DNA of 64,000 bases from Sphingobium sp. V4 (GCF_029590555.1 NZ_CP081001.1:2762001-2826000), one strand, 5' to 3'. Positions 36,130 to 44,996 are shown, counted from the stretch's first letter. Numbers and translations are program-made. Notes: generated from the sequence alone by a model not told the origin.

Positions 36130-36314
36130 GGCTTGACGCCCAGGGAGGCTGCAAGCCGGTCCAGCCTGTCGATGCTGACGCTGTACTTCTGGCGCTCCAA
36201 CGCACTTACGTAGGTTCGATCAATGCCTGCGGCATCAGCGAGGGCCTCTTGAGACAACCCGCAGGAAGCCCGAAGCAATCTCAGATTTCGCGCCAAATGC
36301 GCTCGGCTCGACAT
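36075..36314 (-). CDS. XRE-type helix-turn-helix repressor (copy A)
   Basis: 79 residues from the ATG at 36314. Whole protein is a Cro/CI-type HTH: LARNLRLLRASCGLSQEALA, then AGIDRTYVSALER. It is divergent from the small protein gene at 36393. A second regulator/small-protein pair with the same layout lies at 40.7-41.3 kb. Its 3' end overlaps the tail of the DUF2285 frame on the other strand. Confidence 0.85.
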   Translation of the reverse strand: MSSRAHLARNLRLLRASCGLSQEALADAAGIDRTYVSALERQKYSVSIDRLDRLAASLGVKPYTLLMDELPDTGAGEQE

Positions 36315-36392
36315 GGGTCGGCATCGTCGCGATTGTAGAGCGATGATCCACGGAGTATACTCCACAGGCCCCTCAAAGGACTTGTTGGCCGT

Positions 36393-36659
36393 ATGCCAAG
36401 CTCATCTAATTTATCGCCGGAAGCGCCGAACGATCCTGTCGCTGTCCCATACGATCAGATGCACTTGGCTCTGTACGCTGCGCTCCTTGATGCCGACGCT
36501 GCTGGACAGACGTGGATAGAGATGTCTGAAATTTTGATGGGCCTCAATCCGAACGACCCTGGCGCGAGAGCCTGCTGGGCTTCACACCTGAGACGGGCGC
36601 GCTGGATTGTCTCCGATGGTTTGGATGCCGCTATAATGACGTTTAGTCATCTGCACTGA
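36393..36659 (+). CDS. Small element-associated protein (copy A)
   Basis: 88 residues, with LALYAALLDADAAGQTWIEM and HLRRARWIVSDGL. The protein at 41019-41306 has the same two landmarks (LALYASLMDAADAGLSWQV, HLRRARWIVGKGL), so the two are paralogues, roughly half identical by eye. A DUF2285-like helical domain is my best guess. It lies divergent from an XRE repressor and upstream of a conserved noncoding block. Confidence 0.6.
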   Translation: MPSSSNLSPEAPNDPVAVPYDQMHLALYAALLDADAAGQTWIEMSEILMGLNPNDPGARACWASHLRRARWIVSDGLDAAIMTFSHLH

Positions 36660-36678
36660 AGAAAGTGCTTAGCGCACC

Positions 36679-36767
36679 GCGGCATAGCCGCGACCGCGCT
36701 CTAGGGTTCGCTGCACTCACCCCCGAGCCCCTGCGGGTCTCAGCCTTGCGGTAACGATCGCTTGCGC
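36679..36767 (+). repeat. 89-bp noncoding repeat, copy A
   Basis: From GCGGCATAGCCGC to CTTGCGC this block matches the block at 41328-41416 at about 80 of 90 aligned positions, including CGACCGCGCTCTAGGG and CTCACCCCCGAGCCCC. It lies 19 bp after the stop of the copy A small protein, the same place as in copy B. It is better conserved than the proteins beside it. It contains the short hairpin GCGGC-TA-GCCGC. Function unknown. Confidence 0.85.
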
Positions 36768-36903
36768 TCGAGGTTTAAGAGACAGACTTGCAACGATCAA
36801 TGTGAACGATGGCATCGTGACGCTGATGGCTGACGTGACTTATCTCGTATTCTTGATTAAACAAATATGGATCACCCGCTGCTCGAACGAAATGGAGGTT
36901 GCC

Positions 36904-37296
36904 ATGTCGAAGATTTCAGCGCGCTCGGCGCAGCCCTCTCGGCCAGACAGCCACGCGATCGCGGAATATGCCCGCTGGCTCTCGCACAAACTTTATGCTG
37001 AAGCCATATGCCGGGACCCGAGCCTTATCGTCCGGGCCAAGGCTGCGATTGAGGCTGCTGTGGACGGCGGAGGCACTCTGGGTCAGAAATTGTGGGAACT
37101 GCTCCTCAGAAAGCACCGCGACGACATTATCGAGGCGATGCTTCAAGATAGCGAGCTCGGCAGCTTACTGCGTTCGAATAGTCCATTTTCCACGCTGGTA
37201 GGCGTAACTGACAGGCAGGATAGGAGCCAAATATGGCGGCAAGCAAAGTCCGACCTCTTGGCCAAGACGACCTTGATCGCGCCATTCGCAGCGTAG
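36904..37296 (+). CDS. Hypothetical helical protein, possible partner of the nucleotidyltransferase
   Basis: 130 residues from the ATG at 36904. All-helical composition, no membrane segment, no recognised family. Its 3' end overlaps the next gene by 64 bp, implying translational coupling. The pair resembles toxin-antitoxin arrangements in which a small protein precedes a nucleotidyltransferase; that role is inference from layout only. Confidence 0.55.
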   Translation: MSKISARSAQPSRPDSHAIAEYARWLSHKLYAEAICRDPSLIVRAKAAIEAAVDGGGTLGQKLWELLLRKHRDDIIEAMLQDSELGSLLRSNSPFSTLVGVTDRQDRSQIWRQAKSDLLAKTTLIAPFAA

Positions 37297-37907
37297 CCAC
37301 GCATTTCGAAACCGATACTGTTTATGTGATTGGGAGTCAGGCACTTCTCGTCAGTCAAACAGGGCTCGACAGTAGACTCCGCATGAGCGTCGAGATTGAC
37401 TGTTATCCGGGGAATGCTCCCGAATGGGAGGCCCAGCATGTCGGGTTCGAAGCGTCAGAGGAAATCGCCGCCCTATTTGGAGAAGGCTCCTTCTTTCACC
37501 AAGGGCACAATTTCTTCATTGACGGTGTTGACGAGACCACGGCCATCCTGCCGCCCGACTGGCAGGATCGTGCTGTCACGCGGACTATCGACGATCATGC
37601 AGGCGGCACGGTCACCGCAGTCGCGCCAAGCCCTGTTGATGTCGTCGCCGCCAAGCTGGCTCGCGGCGCAGACCGCGATCTGATTTTCGCCGCCCGCTGT
37701 ATTGGTTCAGGACTAGTCACGAACCGAGCCGTCAAGCAGTCCTTGGAGCAATCCCTCGACGGCGAGGCACTCGCACAGGCGCTCGCTCTAGTTGATCGCG
37801 CTTCGCGCGCAAAAAACAATCCAGCGTCTGCACCGGCTGGCTTCACCAATGCTCAGCTGCTTGCGTTTCTTGGCGATCTTGGCAAGGTAAAGGATGAAGG
37901 CGGCTAA
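37233..37907 (+). CDS. DUF6036-like nucleotidyltransferase-fold protein
   Basis: 224 residues. TVYVIGSQALLVSQ near residue 30 is the GS motif of minimal nucleotidyltransferases, followed by SVEIDCYPGN with acidic metal-ligand positions, and a C-terminal helical part. The pattern fits the DUF6036/AbiEii-like group often found as toxin or antitoxin components on mobile elements. It overlaps its upstream partner. The region is cargo placed between two repeated modules. Confidence 0.65.
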   Translation: MAASKVRPLGQDDLDRAIRSVATHFETDTVYVIGSQALLVSQTGLDSRLRMSVEIDCYPGNAPEWEAQHVGFEASEEIAALFGEGSFFHQGHNFFIDGVDETTAILPPDWQDRAVTRTIDDHAGGTVTAVAPSPVDVVAAKLARGADRDLIFAARCIGSGLVTNRAVKQSLEQSLDGEALAQALALVDRASRAKNNPASAPAGFTNAQLLAFLGDLGKVKDEGG

Positions 37908-38296
37908 GGCGCGGGGTAGCGTTGACGCTCCGCTCGTGGCCCAGTTTCCAGCCTGACAGCCTCAATCGCTCGGCCCGACGTTAAGCGTAAAGCAGTTCGT
38001 CTGCGTACAAGGATCTGGAGACGGATAACATCGGCGCACAAACCCGTATTTTGCACGGTGATCCGGTAGTCAACCCCGCTCACCCAAGGACGCGAGGAGA
38101 TCGACGATCGGTTCGTGATTGGCGAGGTAAGCTTCGTTACGATCGGTGCGTGACTGCGGTGCCTGTCGCCGAAGTTGATCCGGGCTACCAAAACCTCTTC
38201 GTCGGTCAGTACACCCGAGATTTGCTGATGCGTTCCTCGGCAATTGAATCTTGATTCCGGCGAAAACCACTGTTGGCAAGTCATTTGCCAATGCAA
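37908..38296. other. 389-bp gap without a convincing gene
   Basis: The rightward nucleotidyltransferase gene and the leftward membrane-protein gene converge here. A leftward frame of about 130 codons spans most of the gap but has an Arg-rich, unstructured-looking product, lies downstream of the membrane gene and has no recognisable motif, so I do not call it. No clear terminator hairpin was seen. Confidence 0.5.
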
Positions 38297-39478
38297 TCAG
38301 AAGCATTGCCACGGGTTATCCGGCAGGAGCCTCCAAACTGCAATTGCCGTTATGATCACGCCCAGCGACAGGACGCCGCCAACGACGAGCAGGGCGGCAC
38401 GGTGCCACCTGATGCGGGCATGGAGATCGTCGAACACATCGGAGAATTGATCCGCGATCAAGGCGAAATCGTCGCTGAGGCGGTTGCTTTGCCTCTTCAC
38501 CTCTGTCGCGATCACGTTAAGCGTCTTCCATTGGTTTAACCCCGCTATCCCCAGCATCACCGCGAAGACGATTGCTCCTGTAAGCACACCCAGATTCGTC
38601 CAAAATTCGAGCCCGCATGACGGTGGGACCTTCTTGAGCTGGGACACCACAACGATCGTCGCCACCGGGATACCGAGCAGCTGACCTTGAATATCGACGA
38701 TGGTCTTGTGGATTTTGCCGACGAAATCCAGCCGTGCGGTTTCAACCTCGTTGCGAATCTTCGAATAGGAGAAGCTCGATGTGAAGAGCCGGTATCCCTT
38801 CTCTACCTCATTGGCGAGGCGGTCGAGATTGCGGATAAGGAAGCCAAACCGGTCCTTCTCGCGCAGCGAACGCACCATTTCGATAAGCGTGGTTTGAAGG
38901 ATCGTCCGCTTTTCATCCAAATGCAATTCGTCCGCGAACAGCTTCGCCAGTCGATTAGCCTGTCCGACGACGTCACCGCGGAGATCCGCCGAACCGAATT
39001 GAATCGGCACGACGACCTTCTCTTTACCAATGAAGATGAGCTGGCGCATCGTTTCATCAACCAGCGAAGCGCTCTCCCGAAGGGTGGTGAGCACGTTCAG
39101 GACAGCACGGTACGCAAGCAGCTTCGGCGGGACAGGGCTGTCGCCGGACGCGTAATGTTCCTTCTTGATGTAGTATCGTTCGGGTTCGGCGAGCACGGCA
39201 CCCGGCGCCTTGAAGAGATCGTCGAAGGTGGGCACCAACAAGCCCATCTTCGCCACGTTGGGCCGGCCGATCGTTACCGGCACATCTGACCCAACGACCA
39301 GCTCATCGCCATTCTCGACCGAAATCTGGGCGTCGTGGTAGTAGGCGTCGATCTCCATGATGGCGGTCAAAACTGCCACCATATGCTCACTCTTGATCGT
39401 CAGAACGTCGCCGGTCTCATCGTCGAACCGCGTAGCGCGGTATATCTCGATGAGATCGGCAAACGTAACGTCAGTCAC
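38297..39478 (-). CDS. Membrane protein of a two-gene NdpA-linked unit
   Basis: 393 residues. The first 260 residues are soluble and partly helical, with a coiled-coil-like stretch around LVDETMRQLIF to NRLANEVEKGYRLF. Hydrophobic segments then lie at about 266-282 (LLGIPVATIVVVSQL), 293-315 (LGVLTGAIVFAVMLGIAGL) and 360-386 (ALLVVGGVLSLGVIITAIAVW). No family recognised. The start overlaps the NdpA-like gene by 8 bp, so the two are made together. A soluble sensor plus a membrane effector is a common defence layout, but the role here is inference. Confidence 0.7.
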   Translation of the reverse strand: MTDVTFADLIEIYRATRFDDETGDVLTIKSEHMVAVLTAIMEIDAYYHDAQISVENGDELVVGSDVPVTIGRPNVAKMGLLVPTFDDLFKAPGAVLAEPERYYIKKEHYASGDSPVPPKLLAYRAVLNVLTTLRESASLVDETMRQLIFIGKEKVVVPIQFGSADLRGDVVGQANRLAKLFADELHLDEKRTILQTTLIEMVRSLREKDRFGFLIRNLDRLANEVEKGYRLFTSSFSYSKIRNEVETARLDFVGKIHKTIVDIQGQLLGIPVATIVVVSQLKKVPPSCGLEFWTNLGVLTGAIVFAVMLGIAGLNQWKTLNVIATEVKRQSNRLSDDFALIADQFSDVFDDLHARIRWHRAALLVVGGVLSLGVIITAIAVWRLLPDNPWQCF

Positions 39479-40478
39479 TGATCATTCCTTCGGCGCGCAT
39501 CTGATTGATCAGCTCGATCGGCACTTCCTTCAATGTAAGAGATTTGTTGTCTTTGTCGAACACGACGATGCTCTGGTCGATCGCCTCACGCGTGAATTCA
39601 ACCGACCACATCTTCGTTTTGGCGGTCACTTTCACAAGGGCTTTCAGGGCGCTCGCATTCGGAACGTACCCCTCGTTGAGTTGGCGGTCGGTATGGGCCA
39701 GGAATTTCGACAGTCTGGTCGGGTCTTTCGGCATCAGCCTATTTGCCATGGCTTCGAAATCTACAGGCTCCTTCGCTTTATTCGCCTTGCCCAGATAATC
39801 GAGGGCATCCGACAGGAACGCCGTCGCCTCCGTGTCGACCATCGTCTCGGCAACCGTGAATTCCTTCAGCGCCTCCACGAGCTTCTGCGTATCCTTGCGC
39901 TCCAGAACGGCCGAATCGCAGCCAAGGAAGTCTCGAAAATAGTCGGATATCGAACCCTTGCCCTTCAGAAAGCTGAGGTAGCGATCCTGCTCGTCCGCCC
40001 AAGCGGTCAAATTGATGCGGCCGGCGAAGCGGAAGCCATCGAGATCGAGATGCTCGACGTCCTCCATTCCATGATTTTTGGTGAGGGCCGCGCTCAACTT
40101 ATCGGTGACCACCGTGACGAGCAGGAAGTCTGAACCATCACGGCGGAAGTGAGCGAAAAACACGTGCCCGCCGACGGAAGCCGATTTCTTGCCCGCTTCC
40201 CTTGCCAGATTATCCATCATCCTGGCGGTAAGGTCGAGGAAGTCCTTATCCTTGGACTCGACATAGGTGCGGATCTGTCCCTCGGTCGGCGACCCGTCTG
40301 AGGCGGTAAACCGGCCGTGGGACTTGGATGTCCGGCTGTTATAGAGGTCATAGACCGTAGAGATGACGCGAAGCGTCGTGTCAGTTATATCAAGCAAATT
40401 CTCGGACAAAACGACGGAATAGCCAGCGTCGTTACGATTCAGGTCATGAATCGCAAGCGCGATAATCTCGGTCACCAA
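39471..40478 (-). CDS. NdpA/YejK-like nucleoid-associated protein
   Basis: 335 residues. The N-terminus (IIALAIHDLNRNDAGYSVVL) and the DLTARMMDNLAREAGKKSAS and HFRRDGSDFLLVTVVTDKLS regions match the overall layout of the NdpA/YejK (37-kDa nucleoid-associated) family. Here it is cargo, co-transcribed with a membrane protein, and not a housekeeping copy. It may recognise DNA or a nucleoprotein state and signal to the membrane partner. Confidence 0.75.
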   Translation of the reverse strand: MVTEIIALAIHDLNRNDAGYSVVLSENLLDITDTTLRVISTVYDLYNSRTSKSHGRFTASDGSPTEGQIRTYVESKDKDFLDLTARMMDNLAREAGKKSASVGGHVFFAHFRRDGSDFLLVTVVTDKLSAALTKNHGMEDVEHLDLDGFRFAGRINLTAWADEQDRYLSFLKGKGSISDYFRDFLGCDSAVLERKDTQKLVEALKEFTVAETMVDTEATAFLSDALDYLGKANKAKEPVDFEAMANRLMPKDPTRLSKFLAHTDRQLNEGYVPNASALKALVKVTAKTKMWSVEFTREAIDQSIVVFDKDNKSLTLKEVPIELINQMRAEGMISD

Positions 40479-40739
40479 TAATCCCCCCGACGTCCTAGAG
40501 ACCTGACGGACGTGATCAATCCCTTAGGGCGCCCGACTTTGCCGCGAAACTTTGGAACATGAGCCGATGATAAGCAAGGCACCGCGCAGCGTCGGCGCAT
40601 ATATTACTCCCTGATCTTCGAGAGGGTCAGCCATTGGGAGCGTGCTAAATCGGCGAGCCTCGGAAATTTGTCCTCCATCAAAGCGTTGACCGACCCGCTT
40701 ACAGCATGAGTCTGCCAAGACCGTAGGCTCAGCCGGCGG

Positions 40740-40961
40740 TCATCCGTCTTTGTCGGGGGCGCTGATGAGCGCGCAGGGATCGACGTGGAGCGCGTCGGCG
40801 ATTTTGCCCAGGACGGTGACGCTGGCGGATACGCGGGCTCGCTCGATCGAGCCGATGTAGCGCGAACTGAGGCCGGTCAGGCCCGCTATATCTTCCTGGG
40901 TCAGGTCACGCTTGTGGCGAAGCCGACGCAGGTTGGTCGCCAGGGCATGCTTCAAATCCAT
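40740..40961 (-). CDS. XRE-type helix-turn-helix repressor (copy B)
   Basis: 73 residues: LATNLRRLRHKRDLTQEDIA and TGLSSRYIGSIERAR form a Cro/CI-type HTH. Divergent from the small protein at 41019 with 57 bp between starts, the same module layout as copy A at 36 kb. It sits just outside the antirestriction/partition genes, so it may repress that rightward unit. The 261-bp stretch upstream of the NdpA-like gene, 40479-40739, holds no gene I can support. Confidence 0.85.
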   Translation of the reverse strand: MDLKHALATNLRRLRHKRDLTQEDIAGLTGLSSRYIGSIERARVSASVTVLGKIADALHVDPCALISAPDKDG

Positions 40962-41018
40962 GCGCCAGCGATCCGATAGCCGGAACGAAAGTTCTAGGAA
41001 CGATAATTCCTAAACGCT

Positions 41019-41306
41019 ATGCCTGGCCTTGCCGAACGCGAGATGATGATGACGAACCTCATGGCTGTTCCGTCCGAAGATGATGAGGTCTGCCAATACG
41101 ACCTTCGCAATCTCGCGCTATATGCGTCCCTGATGGACGCGGCAGATGCAGGCCTCTCATGGCAGGTGTGCGCGCACGGGATCATGGGTCTCGACGATCA
41201 AGACCTGACGTCGCTTGATCTCTTCGAACGGCATTTGCGCCGTGCTCGCTGGATCGTCGGCAAGGGTCTTCAGCCCGCACTGATCGCCTTCACGAAGGGA
41301 ATATAG
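41019..41306 (+). CDS. Small element-associated protein (copy B)
   Basis: 95 residues, paralogue of the protein at 36393 (shared LALYA-L-DA--AG and HLRRARWIV). An ATG 27 bp downstream is an alternative start. It is transcribed toward ardC but separated from it by about 374 bp that hold the conserved block and several hairpins. Confidence 0.65.
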   Translation: MPGLAEREMMMTNLMAVPSEDDEVCQYDLRNLALYASLMDAADAGLSWQVCAHGIMGLDDQDLTSLDLFERHLRRARWIVGKGLQPALIAFTKGI

Positions 41307-41327
41307 CAGAGGGAAGCGCGACGCATC

Positions 41328-41416
41328 GCGGCATGGCCGCGACCGCGCTCTAGGGCTCGGTTCCCTCACCCCCGAGCCCCTTGCGGGTCTCGGCCTTCGG
41401 TGACGATCACTTGCGC
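41328..41416 (+). repeat. 89-bp noncoding repeat, copy B
   Basis: About 89% identical to 36679-36767. It lies 21 bp after the stop of the copy B small protein and contains the hairpin GCGGC-AT-GGCCGC-like stem. Because this copy is next to ardC and the rest of the core genes, it is probably the original one. Confidence 0.85.
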
Positions 41417-41680
41417 AGGATGATGGTCGCCGCGCGGTTCGCACGGCGGCGTTTCCTGTTTGCCTCTCCCAGCGTGGCGGGAGTGGCCGGCGCTCCCGGC
41501 TAGGCCCGTCGCGGCCAAGGACAACCCCGCTCGCTGCGCTCCTGCGGGGTGCTCCACATCCGTTCCGCCCTTGCGGTGTCCTTGCCCGCTGGAGCCGGGC
41601 CTCTTGGTCGCATTTCGCCGCCCACCCCCGCCTTTGCGGGGAGGCTTTGTGCCTTTTTAGGGTGGCGGAAAGGACAGGCC
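41417..41680 (+). promoter_or_regulatory. Structured leader upstream of ardC
   Basis: This 264-bp noncoding stretch is full of short GC-rich stems: ACCCCGC/GCGGGGT at 41524-41550, and CCCCGC-CTTT-GCGGGG at 41626-41641 followed directly by AGGC-TTTGT-GCCT with TTTTT (41642-41658). The last pair looks like a terminator 22 bp before the ardC ATG, which would suit attenuation of the antirestriction genes. No ORF here is credible. Confidence 0.45.
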
Positions 41681-42658
41681 ATGCCGAAATCTTCAAGCCG
41701 CAGTGCTACCTGTGAGGTCGGAAAGGACAGGAACGGCGAACGCGCGAGCCTTTATGACGAGGTGACCGCGCGGATCGTTTCGGAACTCGAGGCGGGGCGC
41801 TTCCCGTGGGTCCAGCCCTGGGGACACGTCGAGGGGCTGGGCTGCAACGCCGCGCCCGGCTTGCCGCGCAATGCGGTGACGGCCCGGCCCTATTCGGGCG
41901 TCAACATCCTGATCCTGTGGTGCGCCGTCATCGAAAGCGGCTGGTCATCGCAAGGCTGGCTGACCTTCCGACAAGCCCGCGAGGCTGGGGGATGCGTGCG
42001 CAAGGGTGCGCGAGGCGTGACCGTGGTCTATGCCGACCGCTTCACCCCCAAGGGCGAGGCCGAGCGGGCGACGCGCAATGGCGACGAGCCTCGCGCCATT
42101 CCCTTCCTCAAGCGCTTTACCGTCTTCAATGTCGCCCAGTGCGATGGGCTGCCCGCAGACCTTGGCGGCGATCCGGTGCCATTGGCCGAGAGCGAGATCG
42201 TGCCCGTTGCCCGGGAAGTGATCGCGGCTTCGGGGGTCGAGTTTCGGGTGGGCGGGGACAAGGCCTTCTATGCGCCCGGTGCCGACTTCGTCGCAGTGCC
42301 GCCGCAGGCCGCCTTCTTCGATCCGGTGAACTGGCACAGGACGGCATTTCACGAACTTTGCCACGCGACTGGCCACGCCAGGCGGCTGAACCGGGACATG
42401 ACCAATCCTTTCGGCAGCAAGGACTATGCCCGCGAGGAACTTGTCGCGGAAATGGGCTCGGCCTTCCTGTGCGCGGCACTCGGCATCGTCCCGACCGTTC
42501 GTCACGCGGATTACGTCGGCGCGTGGCTCGATGTCCTGCGCGAGGACAGTCGTGCCATCTTCCGCACCGCCAGCGCGGCCTCCAAGGCCGCCGACTGGCT
42601 GCTTTCCCGCCATCGCGAAGCTGAAAGCGCCCGCGCCGATGAAAGTATCGCAGCATGA
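41681..42658 (+). CDS. ardC: ArdC-like antirestriction protein
   Basis: 325 residues from the ATG at 41681. N-terminal ArdC ssDNA-binding domain (YDEVTARIVSELEAGRFPWV, GLPRNAVTARPYSGVNILIL) and a C-terminal metallopeptidase domain with the zinc motif HELCHATGH near residue 223, then EELVAEMGSAFLC supplying the further Glu. Proteins of this kind enter recipients with the transferred strand and blunt restriction. It overlaps the DUF2958 gene by 4 bp. Confidence 0.93.
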   Translation: MPKSSSRSATCEVGKDRNGERASLYDEVTARIVSELEAGRFPWVQPWGHVEGLGCNAAPGLPRNAVTARPYSGVNILILWCAVIESGWSSQGWLTFRQAREAGGCVRKGARGVTVVYADRFTPKGEAERATRNGDEPRAIPFLKRFTVFNVAQCDGLPADLGGDPVPLAESEIVPVAREVIAASGVEFRVGGDKAFYAPGADFVAVPPQAAFFDPVNWHRTAFHELCHATGHARRLNRDMTNPFGSKDYAREELVAEMGSAFLCAALGIVPTVRHADYVGAWLDVLREDSRAIFRTASAASKAADWLLSRHREAESARADESIAA

Positions 42659-43083
42659 TCCTGCTTCCCGACGACCTGCGCGAGGCGCTGCGCGCGAATG
42701 CCATTCGCCACGGCATCGCCATGCGCGGGGGCCTTGCCGAGCCGGACTTCCTGCCCGTCCTCAAGCTGTTCAACCCACTGGGCGCTGCGACATGGCTGGC
42801 GACGGAACTCGCCGAGGATGGCGACACGCTGTTCGGCCTTGCCGATCTTGGCTTTGGTTGCCCGGAATTGGGCACATTCAGCCTCTCGGAAATCGCTGCC
42901 ATCCGCCTGCCCTATGGCATGGCCATCGAGCGCGATCTCGCCTTCGAGACGGTTCATCCGCTCTCCGTCTGGGCCACTTGGTCGCGTCGTTCCGGCTCGA
43001 TCCTTTGGGCGCACACGATGCTCCGCCGACACGGTCCGGCTTTGCCCGACGGGCCCGCAGACCCCGACATTCTTCCGTCCTGA
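42655..43083 (+). CDS. DUF2958 protein
   Basis: 142 residues; the N-terminus (MILLPDDLREALRANA), PDFLPVLKLFNPLGAATWL and DLGFGCPELGTFSLSEI are diagnostic of DUF2958, a family that follows ArdC genes on conjugative elements. Function unknown; translationally coupled to ardC by a 4-bp overlap. Confidence 0.9.
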   Translation: MILLPDDLREALRANAIRHGIAMRGGLAEPDFLPVLKLFNPLGAATWLATELAEDGDTLFGLADLGFGCPELGTFSLSEIAAIRLPYGMAIERDLAFETVHPLSVWATWSRRSGSILWAHTMLRRHGPALPDGPADPDILPS

Positions 43084-43090
43084 CGGCGGA

Positions 43091-43171
43091 TGACGCGAGG
43101 CGGCGCGTCATGCCGCCATCCTAAGTGCCGGTCACGTCACGGACATCGCAAGAAGTGCGACCGGCACCTTT
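43091..43171 (+). terminator. Two hairpins between DUF2958 and the ParB-like gene
   Basis: TGACGCG/CGCGTCA (43091-43110) forms a 7-bp stem. GTGCCGGTC (43125-43133) pairs with GACCGGCAC (43159-43167) and is followed by CTTTT. The second, with a 25-nt loop, could end the ardC-DUF2958 transcript or attenuate into the next gene, which starts 21 bp later. Confidence 0.45.
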
Positions 43172-43191
43172 TGACGAAAGGCAAATGACTC

Positions 43192-44988
43192 ATGAAACTC
43201 GACCATATCCCGCTCCACCTGCTCTATGTCGACAAGACCAACATGCGCTTTGGCCGCAAGGTGCCGGACGTCTCCGACATCCTGCCGACTATCCGCGCGC
43301 GCGGCGTCATCCAGACGCTGCTGGTCCGTCCGCCCGATGCGGAAGGCCGTTTCGGCATCGTCGCGGGAAGCCGCCGCTTCCATGCCAGCCGCATCGTCGC
43401 CGACGAACGGCGGGAGGCCGGCGACATCGATCCCGAGGCGCTGCTCTTGCCCTGCGCGATCATGGAGGATGGCGACGATGCCGCCGCCATCGAAGCCTCG
43501 ATGATCGAGAACATGGCCCGGCTCGACGCCGAGGAAGTGCGCCAATGGGAGAGCTTCACCCGGCTGGTGCGGGAAGGGCGAGGGGTCGAGGAGATCGCCA
43601 TGACCTTCGGCCTGCCCGAACTTTCCATCCGGCGCGTCCTCGCGCTCGGCAACCTTCTGCCGCGCATCCGCGAACTGTATCGCGCCGAGCGGATCGACCG
43701 CATTACCGTCCGGCACCTGACACTGGCCAGCAAGAGCCAGCAAAAGGCATGGCTGGCCCTGTTCGACGACGCCGACGCCTATGTCCCCACCGGCCACCAG
43801 CTGAAGGCATGGCTCTTTGGCGGCCAGTCTATCCCGGCCCGCTTCGCCCTCTTCGACATCGATGGTTTCGGGGGCGCGACCATCGCCGACCTGTTCGGCG
43901 AAGACCGCTATTTCGCTGATCCCGACGCCTTCTGGACGGCGCAGAACGCAGCGATCGAGACGGCGCGTGCCGCCTATCTCCAACAAGGCTGGAGCGATGT
44001 CGTCGTGGTCCCGCCTGCCGAGCACTTCCAGTCATGGGAATTCGAAAAGGCCGCGAAGCGCAAGGGCGGGCGCGTCTATATCGATGTGCGTGGCACGGGC
44101 GAAGTCACGTTTCACGAAGGCTATGTCACGCGTGCCGAGGCGCGCCGCATCGAGCGCGGCGAAGCCGCCTGCGCGCCCAAGGCGCAGCGGCCCGAACTGA
44201 CGTCCACGCTCCAGACCTATGTGGACCTGCACCGCCATGCCGCTGTGCGCGCCGCGCTCATCGGCCATCCCGCGCTCGCCCTGCGTCTCATGGCCGCGCA
44301 CGCCATCGTCGGCTCGCCTCTATGGACCGTACGCCTCGAACCGCAGGCGACCCGCAACGACGAGGTGCGCGAAAGCGTCGAAACATGCCGGGGCGAGGCG
44401 GTCTTCGACGCGGAACGCCGCTTGGTCCTCGATACTATCGGCTTCGCCGCTGAAGAGCCGACCGTCACCGGCGGAAGCGGCGACGACCATGGCGTGGAAG
44501 GGCTGTTCCTGCGTCTTGTCGCGCTGCCTGACGAGGCGGTGATGCGCGTCGTTGCGGTCCTCATGGGCGAGACATTGGCGGCTGGCTCGGCTGCGGTCGA
44601 GGCGGTCGGCGAGGAGATCGGGATTGCCATGGCCGATTGGTGGCAGGCCGATGAAGTGCTCTTCGCATTGCTACGCGACCGCGAAGTGCTCGGCCGGATG
44701 ACGGCGGAAGTGGCGGGCGAAACGGTCGCGCATGCCAATGCGGGGGAGAAGAGCAAGACATTGAAGCGGATCATAGCCGACCATCTCGAGGGCGCCGAAG
44801 GCAGGGACAAGGTCGAGCGCTGGGTGCCCCGCTGGATGCAATTTCCGCCTTCCGCCTACACCGAAAGGGGCGGCGTCGGCACCGTGGCCGCCCATGGCAA
44901 GGTCATGGCTGCGCGGCAGACGGCCAGTGGCAGAGGCACTGCGGAACTGGAGAAAGAAGAGGATCGGCTGATGCCGCAGGCGGCGTGA
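43192..44988 (+). CDS. ParB/RepB/Spo0J-type partition protein
   Basis: 598 residues. N-terminal ParB nuclease-like (CTPase) domain with VAGSRRFHASRIVADERR near residue 60 and SMIENMARLDAEE near residue 103, then an HTH (EIAMTFGLPELSIRRVLALG). A long C-terminal region of unknown fold follows, of the kind seen in ParB-like proteins of plasmids and trb-type elements. Probably element maintenance or regulation; no parA lies in this window. Confidence 0.9.
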   Translation: MKLDHIPLHLLYVDKTNMRFGRKVPDVSDILPTIRARGVIQTLLVRPPDAEGRFGIVAGSRRFHASRIVADERREAGDIDPEALLLPCAIMEDGDDAAAIEASMIENMARLDAEEVRQWESFTRLVREGRGVEEIAMTFGLPELSIRRVLALGNLLPRIRELYRAERIDRITVRHLTLASKSQQKAWLALFDDADAYVPTGHQLKAWLFGGQSIPARFALFDIDGFGGATIADLFGEDRYFADPDAFWTAQNAAIETARAAYLQQGWSDVVVVPPAEHFQSWEFEKAAKRKGGRVYIDVRGTGEVTFHEGYVTRAEARRIERGEAACAPKAQRPELTSTLQTYVDLHRHAAVRAALIGHPALALRLMAAHAIVGSPLWTVRLEPQATRNDEVRESVETCRGEAVFDAERRLVLDTIGFAAEEPTVTGGSGDDHGVEGLFLRLVALPDEAVMRVVAVLMGETLAAGSAAVEAVGEEIGIAMADWWQADEVLFALLRDREVLGRMTAEVAGETVAHANAGEKSKTLKRIIADHLEGAEGRDKVERWVPRWMQFPPSAYTERGGVGTVAAHGKVMAARQTASGRGTAELEKEEDRLMPQAA

Positions 44989-44996
44989 ATTAGCGT

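Noticed and set aside
37904..38296. 130-codon leftward frame
   Set aside because: No motif, poor composition and no ribosome-binding site; kept only as a described gap.
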